A stretch of DNA of 64,000 bases from Sambucus nigra. Taxonomy: Eukaryota; Streptophyta; Magnoliopsida; Dipsacales; Adoxaceae. A program made the position numbers and the translations under genes. Shown piece by piece: positions 34,100-46,132 of the stretch (position 1 is the stretch's first letter; the number at the start of each line of letters is the position of its first letter). The notes beneath the pieces were generated by a model that saw only the letters and a list, made by a program, of their open reading frames with translations, made no database searches and had not been told where the DNA came from. The stretch is from positions 536,593,372-536,657,371 of the forward strand of contig OX422211.1 of assembly GCA_949130495.1 (NCBI GenBank). Reading direction: 5' to 3'.

Positions 34100-34935
34100 T
34101 TGATATACAAAGTATAGCCTCGTCTTAGGACTTGACACCCTAGACCAAGGTCAAAAATTTCACACTATCAATCAGAAGAAGTTATAGCTCGACTGTGGGC
34201 CCTATGCTAAGTGCCTCGTACTCGGATAAAAACCTAATGTAATAGTTCTCGTCCTCATCTCAGGAGACAATCAATAATATCAAACTCAATGGTCTTATGA
34301 CTCAAGTACACTCGGCCTAATCCATTACTTGGAGGATGAAGGCAACATGAGGACAACTCCACACGACAGTCATCATATGGTCAGAGGATCCTACTTGACA
34401 ACTCAACCTCAGGTTGGCCAAGATGGCTGAAAGTTGACAGTTGGCAGGGCGCGTGTTTTGGGAAACGCGTGAAAGGGTGCGCATGGGATGCAGAGCCCGC
34501 GTGCACAAAACCATTATCACCAAATCTCCCTCACACGTGAGGGAATATTTCATCATCATAATCTACATATGACAGAGATAGGTGGCTTAATCTTATTAGC
34601 TATAACATTCCACACATGCTTGGGGGGTGCACTACACCCCCATGCACTATATATACTTTTTCTTATCTAACACTCTAATAAAATCATAGTAGAGAGAGAA
34701 AGTTAAGTGTGTGTATCACAATGCCATTAGAGCCCTTTTTTAGAGCGAAACTCACTCACCCTTGCACAATGGAGTAGGCCAGATGGTTGAACCACTTACT
34801 TTATAGTCTCTTTTTTCATTGCCTCACCTCTTTATTCATTTATATTATTATATTTCCACCATTGTTGCTCCTTCAAAGTTTTATTGGTTTGAGATCTTAC
34901 TAATTTACTTGGTGGTACTACAAGTGGTATCATGA
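34100..34935 (+). repeat. 3' LTR of the Tat element
   Basis: The partner of 14525-15411. It has the stem GGGGGTG...CACCCCC around CACTA at about 34622-34641, a TATA box CTATATATA at 34648-34656, and ends in GTATCATGA before the TSD GATGT. Confidence 0.88.
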
Positions 34936-34940
34936 GATGT

Positions 34941-36529
34941 ACCCAAACTCATATGACTTCATCCTCCTCATCTTTACCTGCATACCTATCACCCTCGTAT
35001 CCTAGGAACCATCCCTTAAGAGTAATAGGTCACCTACATCCCCACGTCTCCCAATGCTGCCTACACCACCTCCAATATTACACTCACAGTATGATCCACC
35101 TCTATTGGCAAACCATCACAATCAATCCACAATTATGGATGAACCCCACCGATGGGAATTGTGGCCATCTCGAATCTCACTCTTCCCCAACGGGGGAACG
35201 AAAAGGGGAGATAAGGTCTTACGCTCACTTTCTCTAAGAGCTATTTGGTCATCGTCGGTGTGGGGTGAATGTAAAGAGATGGAGTCACCATCCTCCGTTG
35301 CACAAAACATGCAAAATCACATGACGTCGCTTCGATAGAGCGACATCAAAGACAAAATGATCCTTAAGAAACTAATAGTTAGATGATTCGGGGGTTATGT
35401 TACGGAATGGAAAGGTATTTTGTGTTGATGTTTTCCTTAATTTTTCCATGAAATCAGTGTGCGTATATATATAAATGGAGATCGGAATCCCCCCAACTCA
35501 TATAATGGAAAAGATAGTGTGAGATCATCCATAGAAATGTTCCCAAAATAATATCTAGAAAATACGATGTATGCGTTTATCGAGATATTGATCGTTATGA
35601 TGAAATGATAATATATGTTGGACAAGACGCAAATAAGGATCACAAATATAATATATATTAAAATAATGTCTAGGTGAAAAGGATGCAAGTACAAAAATGG
35701 GAAAATCAGAAAAATTGGTAAATTGGACTCGAGTCTCTTATTTTAATCCGAAAAGCCTAAGTAGCCTATAAAGGCATCAAAGTCCCCGTAGTTCTCATGT
35801 AGCATAAGGGTGGGTTTTATCCCATAGATTCGAATGGGAATTTTTTATATGAGTGTGTATAGAAAATTTCTTTTAGTTTTGAGAAATCGTGGTGGATATT
35901 CCCGTTGGAATTTATATGTGTGACCGTCTTTTTCTTTCTTTTCAGTTTTTTTGTAGCAAATAAAGTATGTGCAATATAACTAATAAAGGATAAGATACTA
36001 ATGTGTGTGAACTAAAGAAAAATATGGATTAAGAATTTATGTAACTAATGAAAAAATAAGGAATTTAAAGAGAGAGAAGGATTTTTGGATATTCTTTAGA
36101 GCATTGAGGCTTGATCTTGATCTTTGCTGACCTCCCTTGAATGTTGAGATAAATTTTAGATGAGATGGAATGAGAGTTTTCTAAATTGCGTACGAAAAGG
36201 ATGGGACTGAAAGATGGAATAGAATTTCACATAAGGCAACCTCGTTGATTGCAAGAGAATATTGTTGAGATCACTCATATTGATGGATATGGGGTGTGCC
36301 TTGGTAGTGAGGTCATTCCCTCTATATATAGTGTAAGGGGGTTGTCGATCGGTATTGACCTATCTCTTCTAATCGGCAGGTAACCCTAGACACACTTCTG
36401 ATAGGCAGGGAAATGGACCTGCCAATCGGCAGTCTCGTGGAAATATTTTTGAAAAAATCGTCATAGAGCGCAATCCTTTGATACAAATCGCACATGAGGC
36501 ATACTGTTAAAAAGTTAATTCATATACCT
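34941..36529. other. Unassigned sequence, LTR-like on minus strand
   Basis: The first 400 bp are open in two frames on the plus strand (for example PMLPTPPPILHSQYDPP) but match no family I know. At 36322-36331 the minus strand has CTATATATAG followed by AGGGAATGACCTCAC, which looks like an LTR or gene core promoter reading leftwards. Around 36335-36445 are several GATCGGCAG-type words on both strands. Nothing else is supported. Confidence 0.4.
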
Positions 36530-37380
36530 TCAAGAGTCCTTTGGGACGCTTACAGGTCTGCGAGTTAACTTTGGGTCATATAAGGCTCGAAAGCGCTCAT
36601 TGGTCCTTTGGACGGGAGATTGTCGGACGATAATGGATCGTTCGTCTAAATCATAATTTAGAATCGCGCACGGGGTGGACCATTGGAAATATTGTGGGAG
36701 GTACTTAGACATTCCAATGAGCTTCACTCGATTCAGAAATTTAACTTTGGTCAGCAGGGGCCAGAAAGCACCCGGTGACTTTTTGGAGTAAAATGGGTCG
36801 TTCCTCCGTACTATAAGCTTGATTCACCCACGGGGTGGACCGTTGGAAAGGGTTTTCAGTAAAATTCAAATATTCATTCATTCTCATTCGAGCTGAAGAG
36901 TTAACCTTGGTCAAACGAAGCCTGGGAGCACCTAGTGGCCTCCGAATTAATTTTTTAGGGAAAATATATCATTCGTCTGAACGCTTATGTCATTTTGAGT
37001 CTGGGGGAGACCGTTAGAAAGGGATTTTAATGAACTTCAAAGATTCAAATAAATTTTTCTCTGACGATGAAGTGGATTGAGGTCAAATTGGAGCTCGGGA
37101 GCGCCCGGTGTCCTTCAGATCAATATTCTGTGGTAAAATGGTTCGTTTGTTGGAACCGTTATGCGGATTTGTGCATGGGGTAGACCATTGGAAAGGGGGT
37201 TTAGAGCCTTTAGAACATCCAATGAGCTTTTGCACTGAAAATGGAGTCGATCCGAGTCAAATGGGTCTGAATAGCTCCCGATGGCCTCTAGATCGGTACT
37301 CGGAGTATGACATAGGGTTTGTAGTGAAATGGGGTGGTGCTGGGGACCTGAGGAGAGACTAAGGGGGTCCTAGAATTTTT
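36530..37380. repeat. Tandem repeat, ~160-175-bp unit, about 5 copies
   Basis: The anchor GGGGTGGACCRTTGGAAA occurs at about 36672, 36832, 37002 and 37177. Between anchors each unit has TTAACTTTGGTCA, then CCCGGTGACTTTTTGGA and AAAATGGGTCGTTCGTC. A degenerate fifth unit ends near 37380. The array lies upstream, on the minus strand, of the TATA at 36322. Confidence 0.75.
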
Positions 37381-37486
37381 TGTCAATATAGTCCCTCAAT
37401 GAGCTTGGAATAAGTGAAAGTCATCAAATAGACGCCACAAGATGGTTTGGGAAGGAGATCGATTTTGTGGACCTAAAAGGACGAGG

Positions 37487-37602
37487 ATGACCGATTCAGA
37501 GGGTCAAGGCCATTTTTGAAGAACTAAGGTAAGGCTGGGGATGGACGATTCTATGGTCGGAGGTTGATACTGAGGACTTAGGGTAGCGAGCAACTAATTC
37601 TA
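37487..37602. repeat. Left end of the 48-bp minisatellite
   Basis: Two degenerate units (GACCGATTCAGAGGGTCAAGG and ACGATTCTATGGTCGGAGG) and the start of a third, GCAACTAATTCTA, are cut by copia-2. The array continues at 55732. Confidence 0.7.
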
Positions 37603-39268
37603 GGAAAAAAATTCGAGGGAAACATTTCTTGAGATGCGCTCATGAAACAATCTCCATAAGCACACATAAACATACTCTGATTTCATGCAAGTTTTTCTAA
37701 TAACATATATCTAATCAAATCAAGAAAAACTTTATTATCAAACTAATCAGATTTAAATATATGCGGAAATTAAAATCAATTAAATCTGATTTAATTAAAA
37801 GTTAAATTAATAACAATCTGATTTATTACGTTACAATCCAATATATCAAATATGAAGAATTATTCCAATTCAAGAAATTAAATCATGTAATAATTTTAAT
37901 TCTAAATCATACATAGAATAATATGATGATAAGAAGATAACAAGTATGATTTTTTTAACATGGTAAAAACCCAAACTAGGGAAAACATCCATGACTCCCT
38001 CTATGGAGTAAACCAAAAATTCCACTAAAAATAATTTTACAAGAGTTACAAGCACTCAAACATGCAACGCAAGATCCTAAGCAATCCAGTCTTGAAACAT
38101 ATACCTACCCGAGTTACTCCACTCTAAATGGTCTTCCCTCCATGGCGTTTCTGATTCTGATACTTTAATCCCATTTGCAGTTTCCTTTGCTTTAACTCCG
38201 TGCTTCTTGTTTTAGCGAATTCCAACTCAGTCAAAATTGATCTCTCACCAACATACTAGTTGTGCAAAACGTGTAAGTGAATATGTTCTAAATGAAAACC
38301 ATGCAAGAACTTAATTCAAATCTCAAGCATATAAGTTTTCTTCAAAAACTTAACAAAAATATATTTGTAATCAAGAAAATAAGTTTTCTATAAAAACTTA
38401 AGAAAAAATCGTTTTCAATTAACAATCAATTAAGTTTTCTACGAAAACTTACAAAATAAATTTTCAATCAAAAATCTTATAAACATTATTAATAAGAAAT
38501 ACATACAACACTTATCATGAACACACAATAAGATTATTCAATCATTTAAGAAATATGTGTTCTCAATCTCTCAAAAAATTATGTTCAATTTTATGAGGAA
38601 TGTGTTTTTCAAATAATTTCACAAATATGAGAAAACAGATATTTAAAAAGATTTTCAATAAACATGCAAGATCCAGAGAAATTCTGATTTAAACAACATA
38701 TTGCATCTAACACAAAATCAGAATATTTAGATCATAAAAATTTTCAATAAAATTCGGATCTAAAAATCTAAGGAATTCTAGTTTTTGTAAAAAACATTCA
38801 GCACGAAAGCATATAAATTCTCTCTACAATAACACAATATTTCAATCTCTAAAGTTATGAGATGATGTGCAAGATCATAGAGAATCCAAAAAACAAAAAC
38901 AGAATAAAGATGAAGTAGAATGAACACAATGTGTGTAAAATAATACTTTCTTCTCTCTTAGATCTCTCTCTCTAATTCTCTATATTTTTCTCTCTACAAA
39001 ATATTAAACCCTCTTGTGTTTCTCACTCAAGAAAATATAATCTGAATAGCTAGCTCAAATAAACTCTCAAAATATGTTTATATAGGTGAGAAAACAATAT
39101 TCTAGAAACTTTAAAATCAAAGGTTCAGATTAAAAGATATTAATCAAAGGTTGTGATTAAATCGAGTTAAAACTAATTAACAAATTTTATCTAACAAATT
39201 CAGTTTGTTATAAAAACAACTCAAGAACCTAAAACCATTCTCTTGAAAACCTAAAACCATACAAGATG
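37603..39268 (-). repeat. 3' LTR of copia-2, distal part
   Basis: It matches 52449-54104 closely, for example GAGGGAAACATTTCTTGAGAT and CACAATGTGTGTAAAATAAT. A minus-strand TATA (CCTATATAAACAT) lies at 39074-39086, as in the other LTR at 53915-53927. It is broken at the CAAGA duplication by AthL. Confidence 0.85.
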
Positions 39269-42168
39269 AGAATGTGACTTTTGCGTATATGTCATTGTTG
39301 TTGAAAGCCAAGTTAGTCTAAAACCTTATGTACCTACCAAATATAATGAACTCAAGTGTAAAGGTAAGTAAGGGTATCAATCCACTTCCTAGGGAGTAAA
39401 GCAAATGGAACAAATTCAATTGTAATTCACTTTTTATTTTCTTTTTGTACTTTTTCACTTTTCTAATTTTTTTTAGCCTTTTCAAATATAAAAACAATAG
39501 GGTGAGATGAGATTTTAAACTAAACTAAACTAAGATGAAAACTAACTAGAAAGTAACTAAAATAAAAATTAAAGTCTAAACTAAAATAAAAGATAAAGTG
39601 AGGTAAATAATTGTGAGAACAATCAAGGAGTGGGATTATACCAAAAAATTTAGTTATTCTGATTAATTAATTTAATAATTTGAATTCTCCCAAATTAATA
39701 TCAAAATTACAAACCAACTCTCGTTGCAAGTGTAATTATAATATTAATCTTTTAGAAAATTAAGTTTAACACCACACAACTCTAGAAAATTAGATCAACA
39801 CTCCTTTTAATTAATCACCCGCTAGGATCGATCAATTAAAATTTATGTCAATCTTAGAAAATAATTTTAGAGTTGAAATTCAAGTTATAATACCCCACTT
39901 AAGAAACCCCTATCTCTAGTTCGAATCTAAAATGGGTATTATAACTAGAATTTCGATTTTCTCTCGAAAATCATTTACCCTCTCTCGAGGCGTAAATCTA
40001 AGGGTGAGGGATCAAAATTAACATTCAAATGGAAATTTCAAGTAATCAAACTAATAAAAATAAAATAACATCAAATAAGGGTTTTACCCCACCCCTTGAA
40101 AGGGGATTTAGCCTAACATGGTATAAAATTTGACAAATTAATAATCAAAGGCATAAACAAATAAAATAGAAGGGTAAGAGGACAAATCTTCAAACAAGTG
40201 TCCTTGATTTGCAAAATTGGACTCTAATCCTCCATTGAAATTGAGCAACATCCATTCAAAATGAGTTTTTCACAATATTCAATTACATACAAACACTCAT
40301 TTGAATCACTCAACAATTAATTTCTCACAAATATCTAAAAAAAATAAAAATAATAAAATAAAACTATTTACAAAGGATAATTTTCTCTACAATTCACTCT
40401 CTACAATTTTCCTATCTAAACGCTCTCCTCTATTTTTTGATTGGGGGATTCATCTTCAATATATAGTAGATGCATGGAGCATGAGGGGTGTTCACATGGG
40501 GCTAAATTGGGTAATGGAAGTGCACATGTGGATATGGTGTGAGGAGCATGTGGGTTGAGAGGTGTGAGGTCACAAAAATCTGATTTGGGTGAGGGTATTT
40601 TGGAAATTGGTTAAAAGAGGTAGTTGGGGATTTTTAAGGGTATATTGGGAAAAAGGGTAAAAGTGGGTTTAATTTGGCACATGGGTTTTAGTTTGGTCTT
40701 TGGTTTGTTTGGCATTTGGAATGGCAGTTCGTGTGGGGATTTGGAAATTGGACAAAATGGGTTTGGGTTCATGGCTTGGTTTTGGGAGTTTCATGGGCGT
40801 GGATTGCAATGGTGGGTTGTGGCTTGAGCAAGTGGGTCTAAGGAAGAGGTGACAGGAGCTCCGAAGTGGGAGGTCGGGTTTGAGTTGGATGGGGGCGCCG
40901 GCGAGAGAGGTCGCCGGAGACACTGGTAGGGGTCAGGATGGAATCCCTGGCGCGGGTCGCCGCCGGAGGGGGTGAGGGGTCAGGCCGCGATCGTGTAGGG
41001 TCGAGGGCGGAGGTCGAAGAGATGGTCGCGCCGTAGATGGGGGTTGCGAGGTAGAAGGTGGGCGTCGTCGGGTCGCGAAGAGAGAGAGAGAGAGAGAGGC
41101 TACCGACGGAGTGGGTAAGGCTGGCAGGGGTAGTTTCGACCGGAATCGAGGTCGGAGGTGACAGGGGCATGTGGCAGTGGTGTGATGGCCGGAGGGGGTT
41201 AGTAAGGGTCGCCAGAGAGAGACGCCGGAGTTAAAGGTGTCAGAACATCCAGGTTTTGGCGTGGACCGAGAGGAGAGGTGAAATCGGATTTCGGGGAAGT
41301 GGGAAGGCCTAGGTCGGTGGTTTAAGCAGGGGTGTATTATAAATGGGGTTCCAATGGTGGATAGAGGTTTTTTTTTTGTTATGGAGGTGGGTGTGAGGAG
41401 AGAGAATAAGTGTGTTGTTGGGGAAGATGGAGTTGGGAGTGATTTAGTGTGTGAGGATGTAGGGAATATGGTGGGTGTGAGGGTGTAAGATAAGTAGTAT
41501 TGGGTGTAGGGAGTTATTGTGTGCGTTTAATTTGCCCAACTAAAATAATAAAAACTCAACTAAAAATTAATAAAACAAAAAAGTAAAAAAATAAAATCTA
41601 ACTTAAAAATAAAACAACTAAAAACAATAAAAATTAAAACTAAAAAAGAAATAAAATTCTAAACTAAAATAAAACAAAAGAAATAAAAACTTAAAATCTA
41701 AATGAAAAATAAAGTCCTAAAAAAATATAAAATCTAATAAACTAACAATGAACTTCTAAAAACTAATCCTAATAAAACTAAAAACTAATAAGAATCAAAA
41801 TAAAATAAAATTATATTAATAAAAATAAAATAGAAAATAAAACTTGGAAAATACTAAATAAATCTAAAATAAATTCTAAAAATAAAAATGATTCAAAACT
41901 AAAAATCTAAAAAATAATAAAATGACACAAATAAAACACACACAGGCTTGGGGTAAGCTTGGGCTAGGTTTAGGCTCGGGTTAGGGTACGAGAGAGGGAA
42001 TTAATTCCATTCTGACTTCAATTTGCCTCGAAATGTATCTTTTGACATCACAACTGCAGTTAAGACTGCATGATAAACATTTAAGCACATAAAACCCATA
42101 TTGTCGAGAATTAGCAACTAAAATACATCTATTCGGGGTATAAATTGTACAGTTTTGGGTGTTTATCA
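39269..42168 (-). repeat. 3' LTR of AthL
   Basis: It matches 47118-49878. A GC-rich island lies at about 40840-41330, between AT-rich flanks. It includes an AG run (41077-41098) and about 130 bp that are missing from the other LTR. The minus-strand TATA ACTATATATTG is at 40459-40469. The proline-rich open frame on the minus strand of the island is a by-product of its base composition. Confidence 0.87.
40459..40469 (-). promoter_or_regulatory. TATA box of AthL LTR
   Basis: ACTATATATTG followed by AAGATGAA on the minus strand, conserved in the second LTR at 48309-48319. Confidence 0.5.
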
Positions 42169-42184
42169 CACCACCCCCAAACAG
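42169..42184 (-). promoter_or_regulatory. Polypurine tract of AthL
   Basis: CTGTTTGGGGGTGGTG on the minus strand abuts the 3' LTR start TGATAAAC. It is preceded by the short stem TTGCT...AGCAA (42188-42206). Confidence 0.8.
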
Positions 42185-44380
42185 AGCGTTGCTAGTCCTC
42201 GAGCAATAAGATAAAGAGAAAGAGAAAGATAAGTAACCAAAAGTGTACCACTTTCGTGGGCACTTGTGATTGCACTTAGCATGTGCAACAAGCCTTTAAA
42301 CCTATAGGTTGCCCTACAGGACGAGTTGTGTCTCGTGAGGGTTTACAGGGAATATAGCCACAAAATTCTTACTTTGCAAAAATTTATTGAAAGGCAGTCA
42401 ATCTCTTATTAGACGTAGAATAATCGCACAATCCATCACAAGGTAAATGTTTTGAGAAATACAAGCTAGAATGTGTAAAAAGTTTAGCAAAGTAAATACT
42501 CAAGGCACATCCTTCCTAGAATTCAACGTGTGTAGTGTGAATCAGTCAAAATGGGTCGAGTATCACGATAGAAATTCCTAGATTGCCTTTTCGAAATCAA
42601 TGCTTCAACTTCAAATCTCACAGATATATCTCTCTCAAACGAACTCTCGAGATTTGGGTAAGTGTATCGCTCTTGTGTGTGAGGAGGTGAGTAAATGTAA
42701 GCAATTTCAAACGTCTCACACACACATAAAAAAGAACGAACAATAAGAAAGAAAAATGATCTCATGAAAGAATGCTAATCACTATAGTGAGAACGTCGAG
42801 TTATTCACCACGTCGACTTTCATTTGCCCGAACGCCTAGGGGAACATGGATGATTATGGGTGAGGGGGAAATGAAATGGGATGAGAAGGATATGATAGAT
42901 AGGATGGATGGGATGAGGTAGGTAGGGATGATGATATGATGGATGGATGGTGGATATGTAAGAAGAGTATTCTATAGTTGAAGAACAAAAATGTCTTTAT
43001 TTCAAAACTAACTACAACTCTCTTTCTTTTATTTTCTCTCTTTTTTTTTTCGATTTTTCTTTTTTTTTTATTTTATAATTTGCTATTTTTCGATTTTTTT
43101 TCTTTTTCTTTTTCTTTTCAAACCAACAATGAAGACATTAACATTTGAAATCACACTCTTTTATTTGAAAATGATGATGGATATAAATGAGGTGATAGGT
43201 GATGGTGAAATATGTGGATGGTGAGGGAAATAGATGTGAATATGGAATAATATGGGAACGTAATGGGTGAGGTGTATGGTAAATGGTATGTGTATGGATG
43301 AAAATCTAGTATTCGGGACAAATTTCAAGACACGCATTTCTTACAACTCGAAAGTGATGTCGTTCTCAGTGATCAAGCCAAAATTTTAATGAAGGATAAT
43401 GAGATCATACAACAATTTAAGTGCGGACCTAAAGGAAATTGAATCAACTTGGGACTCGGAGATTGCGTAAAACACTCTGAAAGGGTGAAAGACACAAATC
43501 TCACAAGCAAAACTCTCTACTAGTGATCCTTAAGGTTCTCTTTAGAATTATAGTACTCTTCAACTCTAAATCGTATTGACGTGATAAGTGCTCAAATTTT
43601 GTTAAGTCTAAAAATTCATAGTGCAAAATGCCTTGTTACGTATTACATAAGCTATTTAGAAAAAAAATATTCTCTAGCTTGATTCCTAGACTTTGAAAGA
43701 TGGATGATTGAAAATTCACATCAATGAGTGAGATGAAAGAAACTGCACAAAATTTTAAAAATCAGGTTCAAAACTCAATATTTTTCAAAAGAAGTACGAT
43801 TTTGATAAAATTCCCCACCCCCAAACAAAAAGGAACATCGTCCTCGATGTTAGGTAAAATGATTTTTAAAATTGAGAGCATAAGGTAGGAAAGAGTTTAC
43901 CCGAATGAACCGCTAATGAAGTGGACATATGAAGCCAAGATGAAACCTGAATAAATGATCAAAGAAATAATGTGTACAAGTCTATAACATGGAAAGCATT
44001 GGGTGATGTGAAACACCACCCCCAAACAGGATGAGACTAGTACAAGAAACGCGGGCTGCCTCCCGGTAGCGCTAAGCTTAATGTCTTCAGCCAGACCGAA
44101 CCATTCTCACCCTAAGGATAGGATCTATGAAAGTGCAGGGTGGCAGAAAAATTGGGTGATGAGAATCACCCCCAAACAAGACTGAAGCGTCAGTCTTGTT
44201 GGATCAGGACTAAAGGGGTTAATGCACTTGCATGGGAAAGTGCATCACACGATGCAAAGCATCGGTGGACCATGAGTGGGTGGGTATTATGAAAAGGGTG
44301 AGGTTGGAAAGGTATCGATCACGGGCTTTATTGAGCGGGAAGGTGAGGGCAACTAGGGCCCTATAAGCATGGTGCTCTAG
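42185..44380 (-). other. AthL 3' region with extra PPT-like cassettes
   Basis: No ORF is supported. GTTTGGGGGTG recurs on the minus strand at about 43807-43818, 44015-44026 and 44168-44178. The first has the stem AACATCG/CGATGTT beside it and the last the 9-bp stem CAAGACTGA/TCAGTCTTG at 44177-44198. A GATG-rich patch (about 42895-42960) and a T-rich tract (43020-43125) are low-complexity. Confidence 0.65.
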
Positions 44381-46132
44381 TTAGTGAGGGAGGAAAAAAG
44401 GTTTGAAAAGTGTAATTGGATAGGCCTCATAAAAATCACACGACCGTTCTATGAATGGGTGATGATATTGGTCGCGCCGTGACACGCCAGGGAGCTGTTG
44501 AGAAAAATCAATACCACAAGAGAGTGGTGTGCATGGAGTAACAAGCTCGGTGTCACGGAAGTGGAGAGTATCATCACAACTCTCATGGAAGGTGGAGGAT
44601 GGTTTTAGGTGAGGATCTAAATATGTAGATGGAAACTTCAAATGTGCAAAATCAAGATCTAAACCAGGTGGTGGGGTGAAAACGGTAATGGGTGGGTTGG
44701 GTGGGATAAATGGTGGAGCGGGTGGGATAAATGGGGGAGGAAGATGATCCAACTCAAGAGTGGGAGACACACACTCATTGGGAGGAGTAAAGGAATGCTC
44801 ACAAGGGAGTGTGGTTTCTAAAGATGGAGTAGTCAACTTCTCCATAAGAGTAGCATCGGGGAATGTGGTGGGTGGGTAAGGCGAGGCACCAAGATCTAAG
44901 ATACAGGAATCACTAGAAATATCGGGCTCAACGGGAGCCATGCATGGTGGGACATCATCCATATCCGGATAGTTAGGAACTATCACAAATTCTATTTCGG
45001 AAAATTGGTGAGCACTCGTAGCCGGAGTTAACCTAGGATAAGTTGGTTCCTCGGGAACACAAGGGTGAAGTTCGATAGGTGTAGACTCGGGCATTGTTTT
45101 ATATTCAACGAGAGTGGGAACCTCAAGGTGGGGTTCATGATGACATGGTGGGATTGGATCAGGCTCACTATCAATAGGTAAGTCAACACAATTGTCGACT
45201 TGGGACCCGGACCATGGAATGGTCTCAACTTCAAGATCCTCGGGGTGGTAGGGTTGATCAAACTCAAAATTTGTGTCATAAGAGGACACATCATCATCAC
45301 ACACGGTTGCAATGATGGGTGGACGAATGTCCGACTCTCGCGCACACTCCAATTCATTTAACCATTGTTCAAGCCTTTGGAGAGCTTGAGTTTGAATTTG
45401 AGTGGCTCGCTCTTGCTCAAGGATGAACTTTTGCAAGAGGGTTTCGAGAGAGGATGTGGATAAAGGTGTTGGTGGAATGATGGGTAGTGGCGGTGGTTGA
45501 GGTGGACACAACTCGCTATGATCATGACTATACAGAGAATACTCAAATGAAGTGGGTAGGGTGGAGCCAAGTTCATCATACACGAAAGGATTGCTTTCGT
45601 GATGGACAATTGGTTGATACTCATTGGGTGCGTAGTGAGGGGACTGATCGTGAACGGGTGCACAAGATTGCCATGACGGCTGTTGGAACGTGTGAGAATC
45701 CACAACATCGGGTTAGGATTTGTATTGCATGGAAGGGTGATCAGGCCTCCACGAATAACTGGGGTGCTCACACAACTCGGGATTAGGTATAGCGGGGTAG
45801 TAGGCCGAGGTGGGTTCCGGGACAGTGTCATATGGATACACATGTTCCATGGTGGGTGCGTAGGGATATGAAGAGTATGGGCACTCATGGGACATGTGAT
45901 CGGCATAATTACAGTGGGTGCACAACAAAGGATGAGACACGCCGATACTTGACACCGAGGGTGATGGAATAGGAGGTGCATGCATGGACGGGTCAAGAGT
46001 ACCAACAGTACTCGTGAGAGAGGTGAAACGACTAAGAATATCATAAAGAGACGGCTCGGGATCACTCTCACACGTGTCACGTGTCAATGAAAAATGACCA
46101 AAGTAATCCCGTAAAGGACGTTCTTCAGCCAT
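44381..46132 (-). CDS. AthL gag-like ORF with zinc knuckle, one in-frame stop
   Basis: ATG at 46132 (MAEERPLRDYFGHFSLTRD). The opening resembles Athila gag starts (RTLRDYF). A CCHC knuckle, CTHCNYADHMSHEC, spaced C-x2-C-x4-H-x4-C, lies at residues 71-84. A TAA at 45715-45713 ends the first 139 codons, but the same frame continues for a further 440 codons to 44381. That part is very rich in Pro, with acidic residues and a predicted coiled-coil patch (LETLLQKFILEQERATQIQ) near its start. There is no capsid domain. One nonsense codon in about 583 in such an old-looking region is unusual. It may be read through, recently disabled, or the two parts may be separate. Function is unknown beyond a gag-like nucleic-acid-binding role for the knuckle. 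Confidence 0.7.

Larger units (their letters stand above)
14525..34935 (+). mobile_element. Tat-lineage Ty3/gypsy retrotransposon, nested and decayed
   Basis: The LTR pair 14525-15411 and 34100-34935 is flanked by the same 5-mer, GATGT (14520-14524 and 34936-34940). Between them, in order, are a PBS, gag, protease, RT, RNase H, an archaeal-type second RNase H, integrase, a tandem-repeat array and a minus-strand ORF. The second RNase H between RNase H and integrase, the CEFH...DHNTDKC knuckle and the antisense ORF before the 3' LTR identify the Tat group (relatives of Grande, Retand, Ogre). The element would be about 12.2 kb without the 8.2-kb Sirevirus insert at 21825-30012. All its genes carry stops or frameshifts. 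Confidence 0.9.

Noticed and set aside
40838..41170. 110-codon Pro/Ser-rich minus-strand frame
   Set aside because: It lies in the GC-rich LTR island, is broken in the other LTR by the 130-bp difference, and has no recognisable motif.
42895..42960. GATG-rich patch as a possible regulatory array
   Set aside because: Imperfect low-complexity sequence without constant spacing.
45028..46080. Overlapping minus-strand open frames of 109 and 240 codons
   Set aside because: They are other-frame shadows of the gag-like ORF at 44381-46132; Pro-rich, GC-biased sequence keeps several frames open.
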